A DNA stretch of 64,000 nucleotides from Serratia symbiotica (GTDB taxonomy: Bacteria > Pseudomonadota > Gammaproteobacteria > Enterobacterales > Enterobacteriaceae), in assembly GCA_900155695.1 (NCBI GenBank), contig FUHL01000001.1, forward strand, positions 558,001-622,000. The letters are read 5' to 3'. The notes under the pieces were generated by a model. The model had not been told where the DNA came from. It was given only the letters and a program-made list of their open reading frames with translations, and did not search any database. Of the stretch, positions 1-11,609 are shown piece by piece (within the stretch, counting starts at the first letter, position 1; each line of letters opens with the position of its first letter). Both the position numbers and the translations under genes were made by a program.

Positions 1-565
1 TCATAAGGCTGATATTGAATGGACAAACCTTGCAGTGGGAATTTTATCTTTAGTTAGAATTTGATGTGCAGATTCAAATATCCATATGCATTCATAATCG
101 TTAATCTTGGAAGATTAACATTCATCTTGCATGACGATTCATATACATTATATACATTCATTATAATGGTGATCTCCTATAGCTTTTAAGCTCCTATAGA
201 ACAGCATTGCTTGTTTTTCCCATTTTTAAATAAAATATTTCATTAGATCTTTTGTACATGTCAGTTCTTGGTACTACTGACTATATACACGTCATATAGA
301 CTTAATATAGTTTCTTTTACTCTTAATCAATGTTATGTATCAATATTAATCGCACCTTTCCTAGATGTATAAGAAAAATAATATGTCAAAGCTCTATCTA
401 AGCCTTTACATTTTTAGTATTAGTACCACTTAAAATACTTACAGAATTATATTCAAGAATAACGGTCTTTTTTCTTTAGAAAGTACAATGACATTAGTTT
501 TTCTTGCACTGCTCCGATAAGGTTTATAATTTATTATATCTTCATTTGTTTGAATGTTATATATA
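1..565. other. gene-free stretch downstream of tgt
   Basis: AT-rich sequence with no gene I can support. In E. coli the genes after queA-tgt are yajC, secD and secF, but I could not align any of them here. A small dyad (GTTAATC/GATTAAC, about 100-119) is visible. Positions 2-64 read open for 20 codons to a TGA and could be the tail of a gene entering from the left, but I recognise no family. Confidence 0.4.
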
Positions 566-1726
<1,161 letters not shown>

Positions 1727-1893
1727 TTAAAATAGAACTGTACTGTTTTCACAACTAAGAACGTCTACTATTTATCTCATAAACTCTGACTTGCATTGGT
1801 GATTAGATCTTGAATTATGTGCTGTTTTCAGCAATATTTTTTCATATCTTATTTCTTACTACAGTTTAAAATCTATGAAATCTATGTACTAAT

Positions 1894-2952
1894 CTATTCT
1901 TGCGCCGCCTTTGGATTATAGCTAATAAACATTGCATCACCATAACTCAAGAACCGGTATTGTTCAATTATTGCCTGTTGATAAGCCTCCATAATGTTTG
2001 TATATCCAGCAAAAGCTGCTACTAACATGATTAATGTTGACTGTGGCAAGTGAAAATTAGTGACTAATGCATCTACCACCTGATAGTGATAACCTGGAGT
2101 GATAAAGATGCGGGTCTCACCGCAGAATGGAGAAAGTAGCACAGATTTTCTAAGATTAGCGGCATGTTCCAACGCACGAACTGAGCTAGTACCTACCGCT
2201 ATTACACGATTTCCACGGGCTTTACAATGTAGCACTGCATTAACGACTTCCTGCGATACTTCACTATATTCTGCATGCATCACATGCGCTTTAATAGTCT
2301 CTACCCGTACTGGCTGAAAAGTACCAGCACCAATATGTAAAGTAATAAAAGCCATCTTAATACCTTTTGCACGCAATGCAGTTAATAGTAATTGATCAAA
2401 ATGTAGTCCAGCAGTTGGAGCTGCGACAGCTCCTGGTTTCTCACTATATACTGTCTGATATAAATTACAGTCCGAATTATTATATGGACGATCGATATAC
2501 GGTGGCAATGGAATCTTTCCTATAGCGTTAATAACGCTGAATACATCACGATTGTTATTTAAAAATAGCTCAAATAGCGCATTTTGACGCGCTATTATAG
2601 TTACAGTGATATTTTTTGTATCGCCCAACAATAATTCCGCGCCTACTTTTAGTGTTTTTGAGGGACTCAAGTGTACTAACATACGATGTCGATCGAGTAT
2701 TCGCTCTACTAGTATTTCTACCTTTCCCCCGCTGACCTTGCGGCTAAAGATCCGAGCCGGGATCACACGGGTATTATTAAATACTAATAAATCTCCAGCG
2801 TTTAGTTTATTAAACAAATCAGTAAATACACCGTGTGTAACTCCACCACTTGGCCCATCAAGTTGCAATAAACGGCAATTACTGCGTATGAGCGGTGGAT
2901 ATTGGGCAATGAGTGAACGTGGCAGGTTAAAAGAAAAATCGGTGACGTACAT
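1894..2952 (-). CDS. queA: S-adenosylmethionine:tRNA ribosyltransferase-isomerase
   Basis: Transfers and isomerises the ribosyl group of SAM onto preQ1-tRNA to give epoxyqueuosine, the step after Tgt. At 352 residues it matches the family (about 356), with conserved blocks such as [16 protein letters not shown]-like (here [16 protein letters not shown]), [24 protein letters not shown] and [14 protein letters not shown]. The start is the ATG at 2952, eight bases after AAGGAAG, where [11 protein letters not shown] aligns with MRVTDFSFELP. A GTG three codons upstream is less likely. It forms the queA-tgt pair, so queuosine synthesis from preQ1 is retained despite genome reduction. The extreme C-terminus is a few residues shorter than in E. 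coli. Confidence 0.96.
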   Translation of the reverse strand: MYVTDFSFNLPRSLIAQYPPLIRSNCRLLQLDGPSGGVTHGVFTDLFNKLNAGDLLVFNNTRVIPARIFSRKVSGGKVEILVERILDRHRMLVHLSPSKTLKVGAELLLGDTKNITVTIIARQNALFELFLNNNRDVFSVINAIGKIPLPPYIDRPYNNSDCNLYQTVYSEKPGAVAAPTAGLHFDQLLLTALRAKGIKMAFITLHIGAGTFQPVRVETIKAHVMHAEYSEVSQEVVNAVLHCKARGNRVIAVGTSSVRALEHAANLRKSVLLSPFCGETRIFITPGYHYQVVDALVTNFHLPQSTLIMLVAAFAGYTNIMEAYQQAIIEQYRFLSYGDAMFISYNPKAAQE

Positions 2953-3910
2953 GAAGATCACTTCCTTACTAATTAAAATACTTTACAAAAATAGATAGTT
3001 GAGTCTAAAGCCGTATTGGAATAGGCAGCAAGAAAACAGAGTGATCTATTAGAACTTTATCTAATGTAGAATTGAAATTCTAGATATCAACTGATCCATA
3101 GACAAAAATAATTGTTTGTTAGTGTCGTTATGTAATAAAGACGTTACTTCATCAAGTATTATCTTTTTTACTATAGAAATAAATTATAAATAAGAATTAT
3201 TGATGCTATCCTCAATACAATGTGCGAGCGGAAAGTACAATATGAAGGCTTGAGTAGTAAAAATACTGCTGTATTTTTTAATGCTTGATGCAAGTATATA
3301 TCCCAGTATTACCATGTAATCTTACATTTAGATAGAACAAGCAACATTTTCTAATTAATAGTCTATGAAAGGATTGATAGATAAACACCTGGCGTGAAGC
3401 GGTCTTAATTGACTTACCAATTTTGTGATACAGTTTGCATTAATTACTATTTTTAATTAATGACTATAAAGAAATAATATATCTAGGCTTTATTTGTATC
3501 CATGCAACAAGTTGTAAGCAATAAAATAAATAACTTTTGATTGAGCGAATGGCGGTTAACATATTTCTCTTGAATCAATCATTAATTTATTTATTAAGTT
3601 TTAAGGTGTAGATAAAATATATTAATATATAAGTTGAAATATGAATTACTCTATTTCTCGATTATTGTACTTGTTAATGTTTAACTGGTTATAAAATTAA
3701 ATTCACTTTAGTTACTGAAGAAAGCATGAATATGATTTCAATAAATAATTTTAATTTATTAATACCAATGCAATTAATGCTCTTTTCATGCGTATATTTA
3801 TATAATTTTAGTGAGTGAAATAGTTTCTATATTAATTATTATAGAAATAATTATAAATGTTAAAGTAATGAGAAAAGTTTAAATAATTAAATTAGTGAGA
3901 TCTATATATT
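2953..3910. other. intergenic desert between divergent queA and hpt
   Basis: About 960 bases of AT-rich, stop-rich sequence separating the divergent queA and hpt. I see no RNA gene, mobile element or convincing pseudogene. It must hold the queA and hpt promoters, but no single -35/-10 pair stands out against the A+T background. Confidence 0.4.
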
Positions 3911-4444
3911 ATGAAACATACTGTAGAGGTGATGATGTCTGCGCAGGATATTCATCTCTGTATCAACAGGCTTGGATTGCAAATTACTAAAAATTACCGT
4001 AATAGTAGTAATAATATGGTGCTAGTCGGTCTTCTACGTGGTTCGTTTATTTTTATAGCTGATCTATGCCGTTCTATTATCATTCCACATGAAGTAGATT
4101 TCATGACTATCTCTAGTTATGGCGGCCGAATGTCTACTACCCGTGATGTTAAGATCCTTAAGGATCTTGATGTAGATATCCGCGATAAAGATGTATTAAT
4201 CATTGAAGATATTATTGATTCCGGCCATACATTGAATAAAGTACGTGAAATTCTAGCTTTACGTGCGCCAAAATCTATAGCGATATGCACTTTATTGGAT
4301 AAACCCGCTCGTCGTGAAGTAGATGTACTGGTAGAATATATAGGCTTATCGATATCAGATGAATTCGTGGTAGGATACGGTATAGATTACAATCAGAAAT
4401 ACCGCCACCTTTCCTATATCGGTAAAATAGTATTATTAGAATAG
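3911..4444 (+). CDS. hpt: hypoxanthine phosphoribosyltransferase
   Basis: Salvages hypoxanthine (and guanine) with PRPP to make IMP/GMP in the cytoplasm. The 177 residues align without gaps to E. coli Hpt (178). The PRPP-binding loop [14 protein letters not shown] lies at about residues 94-107, [13 protein letters not shown] near 36-48 carries the pyrophosphate loop, and [11 protein letters not shown] is near the C-terminus. MKHTVEVM is identical to the E. coli N-terminus, which fixes the ATG start. It stands alone, followed by the aroQ relic. Retention suggests dependence on purine salvage, possibly from the host; that is inference. Confidence 0.96.
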   Translation: MKHTVEVMMSAQDIHLCINRLGLQITKNYRNSSNNMVLVGLLRGSFIFIADLCRSIIIPHEVDFMTISSYGGRMSTTRDVKILKDLDVDIRDKDVLIIEDIIDSGHTLNKVREILALRAPKSIAICTLLDKPARREVDVLVEYIGLSISDEFVVGYGIDYNQKYRHLSYIGKIVLLE

Positions 4445-4479
4445 TAATAAACGCAGCATAGTTAGTATTTCACGTTTAT

Positions 4480-4930
4480 AATATCATAATCATCAGTCAT
4501 ATTATTATAAACAGAGTATAAAATTATTGGCTTTTCCGATTAAATTAAAGCAGCAATAATATGCTTTTATAATTCTTAATACTCTATCGTATAGGTCGTT
4601 CTATCATGTATGATAACTCTATGATGAGCTATACGAGATACTAAATAATCGCAGCGTGAATATTGAGTTATACTAGGCATTTACTAATAAATTTTATCGT
4701 ATACTATTTCCTGGTAGCATAGCAATAACGTACTTATAGCTGTTGTTCTTATTTTTTTGTATGATGTTTCAATGTAATCTAAAAAATAATAACTACTATA
4801 CTAGAATTTTAATTAATAAAATTACTTTATTTAAAATAAAATGGATGACGTTATGCAGTCAATATGCGCATTAGGATATAATATTATTTTTCCTTATTAC
4901 ACAACAAGACTGCTGCCAAGTAGAGTTTTA
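4480..4930 (+). pseudogene. aroQ: decayed type II 3-dehydroquinate dehydratase (aroQ relic)
   Basis: No open frame survives, but three segments in the right order match AroQ of Erwinia/Yersinia relatives, where aroQ lies directly before accB. They are HIIIN at 4498 (family HILLLN), VLIAVV near 4730 (family ALLAVD) and SICALGYNIIF near 4861-4895 followed by TTRLL (family VICGLGADGYFF...AVKRL). Most differences are single base changes, including D to N. The distance between first and last match equals the expected gene length (about 450 bp). Frameshifts and in-frame stops separate the blocks. In family members it catalyses step 3 of the shikimate pathway; a type I enzyme (AroD) elsewhere could replace it. 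Confidence 0.65.
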
Positions 4931-5044
4931 AAATATAAATTTTTATATATGGATATATAGCTTTGTCGTTCATAAATATTCTCAAGTTCTCTGTAAAATA
5001 ACTTCGCTGAAAAATCAATATTTAGCTGTGAATTGCTACGATAT

Positions 5045-5053
5045 TGGTATAAT
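5045..5053 (+). promoter_or_regulatory. extended -10 promoter of accBC
   Basis: TGGTATAAT matches the extended -10 consensus TGnTATAAT exactly. No good -35 lies 17 bp upstream, as is usual for extended -10 promoters. It would start transcription near 5060, giving an accB leader of about 170 nt that contains the hairpin at 5107-5133. Confidence 0.45.
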
Positions 5054-5106
5054 ATTCGATAATCTACATACTCAAGAGCCTTTTTTCTCTCTACAGGCTT
5101 ACCTTG

Positions 5107-5133
5107 CTTAAAAAGCGAGTCTAGCTTTTTGAG
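5107..5133 (+). promoter_or_regulatory. hairpin in the accB leader
   Basis: An 11-bp stem (AAAAAGC/GCTTTTT core, with one G-U pair in the extension) closes a 7-nt loop, about 100 nt before accB. It could be an attenuator-like or stabilising leader structure. No long U-run follows, so it is not a standard terminator. In E. coli accBC is known to be autoregulated through its leader; whether this hairpin takes part is unknown. Confidence 0.35.
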
Positions 5134-5230
5134 TTGAGAGACAATAGCTTCACTTTTGCTTTACAGTCAGAAGTTCATCCTCTGTAAAGTAAATACTACT
5201 TACTACGCAAAAGACTATGAAATTATACTC

Positions 5231-5689
5231 ATGGATATTCGTAAAATTAAAAAACTGATTGAACTAGTCACAGAATCAGGCATTGATGAACTAGATATTT
5301 CTGAAGGTGAAGAATCAGTTCGCATTAGCCGTGCTACACCAGCTACAAATTACCCAATGATGCAACAAGCATATGCAGTATCGACACAGCAACAACCAAC
5401 ATTATCGTCAGCAATAGTGAGCATGTCAGGGGCTACATCTCCTACAGCGCTAAGTGGTCATATCGTTCGTTCTCCCATGGTCGGCACTTTTTACCGCACG
5501 CCTAGTCCAAACGAAAAAGCTTTTATAGAAGTAGGCCAACGTGTCAACGTAGGCGATACTCTGTGCATCGTTGAAGCAATGAAAATGATGAATCAGATCG
5601 AAGCGGATAAATCTGGTGTTATTAAGGCTATTCTGGTGGAAAGTAGCCAACCAGTTGAATATGACGAGCCACTAGTCATCATTGAATAA
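5231..5689 (+). CDS. accB: biotin carboxyl carrier protein of acetyl-CoA carboxylase
   Basis: Carries the biotin that shuttles CO2 from AccC to the carboxyltransferase, making malonyl-CoA for fatty-acid synthesis. The 152 residues comprise an N-terminal helical part beginning [13 protein letters not shown], a Pro/Ala/Ser/Gln-rich linker (about 36-74) and a biotinyl domain (about 75-152) with the biotinylated lysine K118 in EAMKMMN. The ATG at 5231 is chosen because the upstream in-frame TTG would add 25 residues absent from the family. No good Shine-Dalgarno precedes this ATG. The gene is 11 bp before accC, the usual accBC operon. Confidence 0.96.
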   Translation: MDIRKIKKLIELVTESGIDELDISEGEESVRISRATPATNYPMMQQAYAVSTQQQPTLSSAIVSMSGATSPTALSGHIVRSPMVGTFYRTPSPNEKAFIEVGQRVNVGDTLCIVEAMKMMNQIEADKSGVIKAILVESSQPVEYDEPLVIIE

Positions 5690-5700
5690 AGAGGTGTCTC

Positions 5701-7050
5701 ATGCTAGAGAAAATTATTATCGCCAATCGTGGCGAGATAGCACTGCGTATTTTACGTGGTTGCAAAGAGCTGGGCATCAAGACTGTAGCGGTTCATTCTA
5801 TAGTTGACCGTGATCTTAAACATGTATTATTAGCTGATGAAAGCGTGTGTATAGGTCCGGCACCATCAGTCAAAAGTTACTTAAATATACCAGCTATTAT
5901 CTCTGCAGCAGAAATAACTGGTGCGGTAGCTATCCATCCTGGATATGGTTTTTTATCTGAAAATGCCGACTTTGCCGAGCAGGTTGAACGTTCAGGATTT
6001 ATATTTATTGGTCCAAAAGCAGAAACTATTCGTTTAATGGGTAATAAGGTTTCGGCAATCAATGCCATGAAGAAGGCTGGATTACCTTGTGTACCTGGAT
6101 CAAATAGCTTGTTGACAGATGATATGGAGAAGAACCACGATTTTGCTAACCGCATCGGTTACCCGGTAATTATAAAAGCATCTAGTGGTGGTGGTGGTCG
6201 TGGAATGCGTGTTGTTCATAGTGCTAAAACTCTTGATCATTCTATTAACATGACGAAAGCAGAAGCGAAAGTAGCTTTCAATAACGATATGGTTTATATA
6301 GAAAAATATCTAGAAAATCCAAGACATATTGAAATTCAAGTATTAGCGGATGGTCAGGGAAAGGCCATCTATTTAGCTGAACGAGATTGTTCCATGCAGC
6401 GCCGACACCAGAAAGTAGTAGAAGAAGCACCAGCGCCAGGCATTACCAATGAAATGCGCCGTGCTATAGGTGAGCGTTGCTCAAAAGCTTGTGTAGAAAT
6501 CGGTTACCGTGGTGCAGGTACTTTTGAATTTCTGTATGAAAACGGCGAATTCTATTTTATTGAAATGAACACGCGTATTCAGGTTGAACATCCGGTTACT
6601 GAAATGATTTCTAGTGTAGATCTTATAAAAGAACAATTACGTATTGCTGCTGGTTTACCACTGTCAATTAAACAACAAGAAGTCAAGATCCATGGTCATG
6701 CATTAGAATGCCGTATTAACGCTGAAGATCCAAATACATTCTTACCAAGTCCAGGAAAGATCACGCGTTTCCATGCACCAGGTGGTTTCGGTGTGCGTTG
6801 GGAATCTCATCTCTATGCAGGTTATACAGTACCATCTTACTATGACTCTATAATAGGGAAACTAATCACTTACGGTGAGAATCGAGATGTAGCCATTGCT
6901 CGTATGAAGAATGCGCTAACTGAATTGATCATTGATGGCATAAAAAGCAATATTAAGTTGCAACAAAAAATCATGAATGACGAAAACTTCCAGCATGGTG
7001 GAACTAACATTCATTATTTAGAGAAAAAGTTAAACCTTTGGCATAAATGA
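5701..7050 (+). CDS. accC: biotin carboxylase subunit of acetyl-CoA carboxylase
   Basis: ATP-dependent carboxylation of the biotin on AccB. The 449 residues equal the E. coli length. The N-terminal biotin carboxylase fold begins [19 protein letters not shown]. The glycine-rich ATP-grasp loop [10 protein letters not shown] is at about residues 160-169, and [14 protein letters not shown], with the catalytic E/N/R cluster, at about 287-300. The C-terminal domain is complete. AGAGGTG precedes the ATG. It is the second gene of accBC. No terminator-like hairpin is obvious after the stop. Confidence 0.97.
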   Translation: MLEKIIIANRGEIALRILRGCKELGIKTVAVHSIVDRDLKHVLLADESVCIGPAPSVKSYLNIPAIISAAEITGAVAIHPGYGFLSENADFAEQVERSGFIFIGPKAETIRLMGNKVSAINAMKKAGLPCVPGSNSLLTDDMEKNHDFANRIGYPVIIKASSGGGGRGMRVVHSAKTLDHSINMTKAEAKVAFNNDMVYIEKYLENPRHIEIQVLADGQGKAIYLAERDCSMQRRHQKVVEEAPAPGITNEMRRAIGERCSKACVEIGYRGAGTFEFLYENGEFYFIEMNTRIQVEHPVTEMISSVDLIKEQLRIAAGLPLSIKQQEVKIHGHALECRINAEDPNTFLPSPGKITRFHAPGGFGVRWESHLYAGYTVPSYYDSIIGKLITYGENRDVAIARMKNALTELIIDGIKSNIKLQQKIMNDENFQHGGTNIHYLEKKLNLWHK

Positions 7051-7998
7051 AGCCTATAACAGTAGTGAATGATATCTTTAAAGTTAGATTCAAAAGTTTC
7101 AATAATAGTAGCATTACTATGCTATTTAAAAATATTTAAAGTGGCTCCGTTTATCGTTTTTTTTAACCTTATCTAAGGTAACACTCAAACAAGATCCTCT
7201 ATCACCTAGTTGTCTACGAACTTTGTAAAATGATTAACGAATAAAAATTAAATATTTTATTGTAATATTACTCAGTACAGTTACAATTTTATATAGCGTC
7301 TATCGAAGTGTATTGAACGGTATTACTGTAGATATACTACAAGATGATGTATAAATATTATCTATTCATAATCTGCAAGGTTGATGTTCGAAATTATACA
7401 AAGGAGTAAATCATGATACATTTTGTTGACTAATAAAGAATACATATTAAATTCACAACCAGTTAAAAAGAACATCATAACTCATATGTGAATATATGAG
7501 ATATGAATATGTCTTTATATCTATAGAAGGCAGGTTAACTGAAATTAAAATTATAAATGAAATAAGAAAATTATAATTCAATGGCTTCATTGATATTTAA
7601 TCAAGATAGAAGACCATATTCCTATATAGAATCGGAATCTGATTGCTAAATCTAATAACTTTCAAAATATTTATATAAAACATACTCTATACATTATATC
7701 TGTACGCATAAAGAGTTAGTAGAATATATAATAAAATTTAAAGATTCTTTAATGTCATTACAATATATAATAAATAATAAAATATCGTAGTTGAATGATT
7801 TATTATATATTAAATTCAGTAACAACTTGAATATAAATTCAGCACTTAATATCTATTATATACGCTGTAAATAACTTCGCATTAAATATCTATTGATGCT
7901 TGTATTTAGGTAACATGTATTTATCTTTAATATTATTTTGACATGTTAATTTAAAGAATTTTTATTTAATATTAGAGAATTAGTCAAAGAAAGATACT
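7051..7998. other. desert between convergent accC and gshA
   Basis: About 950 bases of AT-rich sequence between convergent genes. I tried to fit luxS (next to gshA in many enterics, minus strand) and yhdT/panF (after accC) and could not support either. No RNA gene or strong terminator was found. Confidence 0.4.
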
Positions 7999-9585
7999 CT
8001 ATCTATATCGACGTGGCATTTTTTTAGCGATTGTCATTTGTTGTATAAATGATTCGAAGCTTAAGGTATCACTGGATTCTATGTAGTGCTGACGCTGCCA
8101 TGAATCTTTTTTCTCTTTGACTAATTGTTCTTCATTTAAAATTTCTAATGGTTCTTTAATTAATATCTTGTGGTATCTTTCCGCTAATTGCAAACCCAGA
8201 CAGCCATTACGTTGTTCTCTAATCGCCTTTAGAATACGTGCAGAGAGAGTTAATTCAGGATGATCAAAAGCAGTGACAAGCTCATCATAAACCTTCTGAT
8301 ATTGCCTATCACCAACTTCTCTATCCAATAGTTCTGCTACACGGAGAAGATCTGAAAATAGGGCTTTGCCAAGTTTATCTAATGGTTCTTGATTACCATC
8401 ACATCCTATATCAATAGTTTGTCCAGGTTTACGCCCTTCTAGTATTACTCGATTCCAGTTTTTTTTAGTACAGAGTATCTCTATGCTCCCCATTTCCTTT
8501 GCTTCTACAAGTAGGCACCATATCAAGAAAAGATCTAAGAATCGTACTTGTATCGCATCTATACCGATTAATGAAAAAGGATTAATATCTAAAGATCGTA
8601 TTTCAATATATTCAACTCCACCGCGTAAAAGCGCATCCGATGGACTTTCATTACTATTTCTTACACGCTTTGGACGGATTAAAGCATACAGTTCATTTTC
8701 TATCTGTAAAATGTTGCTATTGAGTTGTAAGTAACGATTACCTTCCTTTACGCCTAATTTATCAAAAGCTGCACACGGCGTAGCGATCGCTTGCTTCAAC
8801 GTTGAGACATAACTATGCAAATCGTTGAAGTTGATAACTAAATTTGCTTGTAATTTATTTGTGTAACCAAGATCACTTAAACGTAATGAAGTAGCATATT
8901 GTAGATATGACATACCTTGTTCAGTATGTTCGAATGTCATGTTCGTTCTACAATTTTTTAAGAATGAAGAACAAATGGCTGGTGAAGCCCCAAAAAGATA
9001 TGGAATGACCCAACCAAAACGATAATAGTTACGGATCATGTTAAAATAACCAGCTGAGATTATCGCTTTACCACTTTCTGCATCTGCTACGCCTGCCCAA
9101 TTTTGCCAAAAAGCTAGCGGAAGGGAAAAATTATAATGCACACCAGAGATAGTTTGCATTATCGCACCATATCGGTTTTTTAACCCTTCTCTATACAGTG
9201 TTTTCATGCGGCCAATATTTGACGACCCAAATTTGGCTAATTCAATATTTTGATCAGCTCCCATAAAGCATGGCATACTAAATGGCCACATACGTTCTTC
9301 ACCTAAGTTACGCGCTACATAACGATGGATATCACGTAAAAAAGCCAGTAAGTAATCGACGTTATCATCAACTGGTGTAATAAATTCTAACATAGCTTCA
9401 GCAAAGTCTGTTGTAATCCAGTGATGCGTTAAAGCCGCGCCTAAATTTTCCATATGTCCAGTCACAGCTAAAGTCCCGTTTGTTGTGATACGTAGTGTTT
9501 CACGCTCAATGCCACGACGGATGCCTTGTAATGCTTTAGGGTGGGCTTCTAACCAAGAAAGCGATTTCGATACGTCCGGGATCAA
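7999..9585 (-). CDS. gshA: glutamate-cysteine ligase
   Basis: First, rate-limiting step of glutathione synthesis: ATP-dependent joining of glutamate and cysteine. The 528 residues align throughout with E. coli GshA (518), including [10 protein letters not shown] at the N-terminus, [33 protein letters not shown] and [16 protein letters not shown]. The start codon is TTG (9585), preceded by GGGAGG; E. coli gshA also starts at TTG, so this weak start seems conserved. The C-terminal tail is about ten residues longer and lysine/arginine-rich. No gshB is present in this window. Confidence 0.96.
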   Translation of the reverse strand: MIPDVSKSLSWLEAHPKALQGIRRGIERETLRITTNGTLAVTGHMENLGAALTHHWITTDFAEAMLEFITPVDDNVDYLLAFLRDIHRYVARNLGEERMWPFSMPCFMGADQNIELAKFGSSNIGRMKTLYREGLKNRYGAIMQTISGVHYNFSLPLAFWQNWAGVADAESGKAIISAGYFNMIRNYYRFGWVIPYLFGASPAICSSFLKNCRTNMTFEHTEQGMSYLQYATSLRLSDLGYTNKLQANLVINFNDLHSYVSTLKQAIATPCAAFDKLGVKEGNRYLQLNSNILQIENELYALIRPKRVRNSNESPSDALLRGGVEYIEIRSLDINPFSLIGIDAIQVRFLDLFLIWCLLVEAKEMGSIEILCTKKNWNRVILEGRKPGQTIDIGCDGNQEPLDKLGKALFSDLLRVAELLDREVGDRQYQKVYDELVTAFDHPELTLSARILKAIREQRNGCLGLQLAERYHKILIKEPLEILNEEQLVKEKKDSWQRQHYIESSDTLSFESFIQQMTIAKKMPRRYR

Positions 9586-9788
9586 ATTGACCTCCCATTT
9601 ACAAAATAATTACACGCTAGTGTACTAAATTCGTATCCTATACTGATAGTATCTACTTTCTTTAAAAGAAGAATACGATTCTTTATACTTCTATAGTAAG
9701 ATAGAATAATATAATGTCACTTTTGCAATATGACAGAAAGAATAGAAATAGAATTTATAAAACATGTTGATGTATCTCTAATAATCTA

Positions 9789-9824
9789 AATCCTCTATAA
9801 GAGTGTGCGCTTTTATAGAGGATT
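9789..9824. other. 12-bp perfect hairpin
   Basis: AATCCTCTATAA and TTATAGAGGATT are exact inverted repeats around a 12-nt loop. It is G+C-richer than its surroundings and is followed immediately by a second hairpin. It has no U-run. It could be a transcript-stabilising element or part of a small RNA between gshA and fabV. Confidence 0.5.
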
Positions 9825-9844
9825 ACTCTTAACACATTAAGAGT
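9825..9844. other. 8-bp perfect hairpin with CACA loop
   Basis: ACTCTTAA and TTAAGAGT pair perfectly around a four-base loop. The element directly abuts the 9789-9824 hairpin, so the two would stack as tandem stem-loops in RNA of either strand. Confidence 0.5.
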
Positions 9845-9857
9845 GATACATTAAATT

Positions 9858-9898
9858 TATAGCTTATAAAATAAAATGTATAGCTTATAAAATAAAAT
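9858..9898. repeat. two tandem copies of a 20-bp unit
   Basis: TATAGCTTATAAAATAAAAT occurs at 9858-9877 and again, identical, at 9879-9898 (period 21). The second copy overlaps the left arm of the long hairpin at 9889-9935. This is a recent slippage or duplication event in a desert. Confidence 0.75.
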
Positions 9899-9935
9899 AT
9901 TTAATTAAATAAAATTTAATTAAATATTTTATTTT
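9889..9935. terminator. 22-bp all-A/T perfect inverted repeat, terminator-like
   Basis: Arms 9889-9910 and 9914-9935 are perfectly complementary with an AAA loop, and the right arm runs into a T-tract (TTTTTTT from 9932). The stem is pure A+T but long. It could act as a terminator or a cruciform-forming site. It is about 475 bp upstream of fabV and 300 bp upstream of the gshA start, so it does not sit at the end of any recognised gene. Confidence 0.4.
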
Positions 9936-10409
9936 TTTATCGTTATATCATTAAGCAGCTAGTCGGTTATTAATTTTTGGCTATGAAATAAATTTAATAC
10001 TATACTATAGCATTAGTATAGTAACTATATTTGAATAATATTAGATGACTATATCTGTATAGATTCTGTGCTAGAGACCAATGAGGTCATATGATGATTT
10101 GATAAATTTTTCTTGTGCGGAATGTAACAAATGTTATTTGGCCCTTTTAGCTCTTTATAGTATCATAGTCAACTTTATTAGTAGTTTTATGCACTTAATA
10201 AATTGTTATATCGTTACTATTTAGTAAGAAAATATAACAAGCATCTTATCTTTGTTAAGATTATGTGATAAAATTGATAAAATAAAGATAGAATATTTCG
10301 GTTATAGCCTCTTTTAATTAACCCATTCATTGTGCTTGTCAATTTTGTTCTATACTCTTTTATAATTTTTAAAAAATTAACTTTAATATTAGTAATATAA
10401 GAAAATACT

Positions 10410-11609
10410 ATGATCATTAAACCTAAGATTCGTGGTTTTATTTGTACTACAGCTCATCCTATAGGTTGTGAAACTAATGTCCGTGAGCAAATTGCCTATG
10501 TTCAGTCATGTAGCGAATTGAAATACGGCCCTAAGAAAGTGCTAATTATTGGGGCATCTACTGGCTATGGGCTAGCCTCTCGTATTAATGCTGCCTTTGG
10601 TAGTGGTGCAGCCACAATAGGCGTCTTTTTTGAAAAACCTAGCAGCGCAGGTAGAACAGGCTCAGCTGGTTGGTATAACTCTGTTAGTTTTCATACATTT
10701 GCTAAAAAATTAGGAATATATGCAAAAAGCATTAACGGTGATGCATTCTCTAATAAATGTCGCCAGAGGGTAATCGATGTCATCAAAAAGGATCTTGGAA
10801 AAATTGATTTAGTAGTGTACTCATTAGCTTCTCCGGCAAGAAAAATGCCAGATACTGGTGAAGTAGTGCGTTCTTCACTCAAGGCTATCGGCAAACCATA
10901 TAAATCTCTGTCTATAGACACAAATAAAGATATTTTAGTAGCAACCTGCGTGGAAGTAGCTAATGACAAGGAAATTACTGATACAGTGAAGGTAATGGGT
11001 GGACAAGACTGGCAACTATGGATAGATGCATTATATAATGCTGATGTTCTAGAGGATCACATTCAAACTATTGCCTATTCTTATATTGGAACTAATCTGA
11101 CCTGGCCAATTTATTGGCATGGAACTTTAGGAAAAGCAAAAGAAGATATAGATCGCGCAGCGAAAATTATTAATTGCAAACTTAATACTAAAGGTGGAGC
11201 CGCATATGTTGCTGTACTAAAGTCAGTCGTTACCCAGGCTTCTTCTGCAATTCCAGTAATGCCTTTATACATTTCCATTATTTTTAAAATCATGAAGGAA
11301 AAAGGCGTCCACGAAGGCTGTATTGAGCAGATACAACGTTTGTTTAAAAGCAAACTGTATGCTGGATCAGTCCCAAAAACGGACGAACATCATCGACTTC
11401 GTGTTGATGACTGGGAACTGCGTGAGGATATACAGAATGCTTGCCAAAAAATTTGGAATCAGATAAACAATAATAATATCAATGCATTAACAGACTATCA
11501 AGGCTATAAGGCAGATTTCTTGCGTTTATTCGGCTTTGGATTATCATCTATTGATTATAATACTGAAGTAAGAACTGACTCTGAATTTGAGGGAATAGAA
11601 TGGAGCTAG
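10410..11609 (+). CDS. fabV: trans-2-enoyl-ACP/CoA reductase FabV
   Basis: NADH-dependent reduction of the enoyl intermediate, the last step of each fatty-acid elongation cycle. The 399 residues match the FabV family length. A Rossmann segment [15 protein letters not shown] sits at about 44-58. The diagnostic Y-x8-K active site is Y235/K244 in [10 protein letters not shown], the exact numbering reported for characterised FabV enzymes. FabV is larger than FabI and triclosan-insensitive. The gene stands alone between deserts, with [11 protein letters not shown] as the family N-terminus. No fabI is present in this window. Confidence 0.96.
   Translation: MIIKPKIRGFICTTAHPIGCETNVREQIAYVQSCSELKYGPKKVLIIGASTGYGLASRINAAFGSGAATIGVFFEKPSSAGRTGSAGWYNSVSFHTFAKKLGIYAKSINGDAFSNKCRQRVIDVIKKDLGKIDLVVYSLASPARKMPDTGEVVRSSLKAIGKPYKSLSIDTNKDILVATCVEVANDKEITDTVKVMGGQDWQLWIDALYNADVLEDHIQTIAYSYIGTNLTWPIYWHGTLGKAKEDIDRAAKIINCKLNTKGGAAYVAVLKSVVTQASSAIPVMPLYISIIFKIMKEKGVHEGCIEQIQRLFKSKLYAGSVPKTDEHHRLRVDDWELREDIQNACQKIWNQINNNNINALTDYQGYKADFLRLFGFGLSSIDYNTEVRTDSEFEGIEWS

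Noticed and set aside
2-64. 20 codons open to a TGA, possible C-terminus of a gene entering from the left
   Set aside because: Reads plausibly (HKADIEWTNLAVGIL) but is too short to identify, and an open run of this length is not significant.
7380-7400. GTTCGAAAT, a possible tRNA T-loop
   Set aside because: No complementary T-arm, anticodon arm or acceptor stem could be formed around it; no other tRNA-like fold was found in the window.
7300-7998. luxS relic downstream of gshA
   Set aside because: Tried because luxS neighbours gshA in enterics; matches to LuxS motifs (HTLEHLFAG) were no better than chance.
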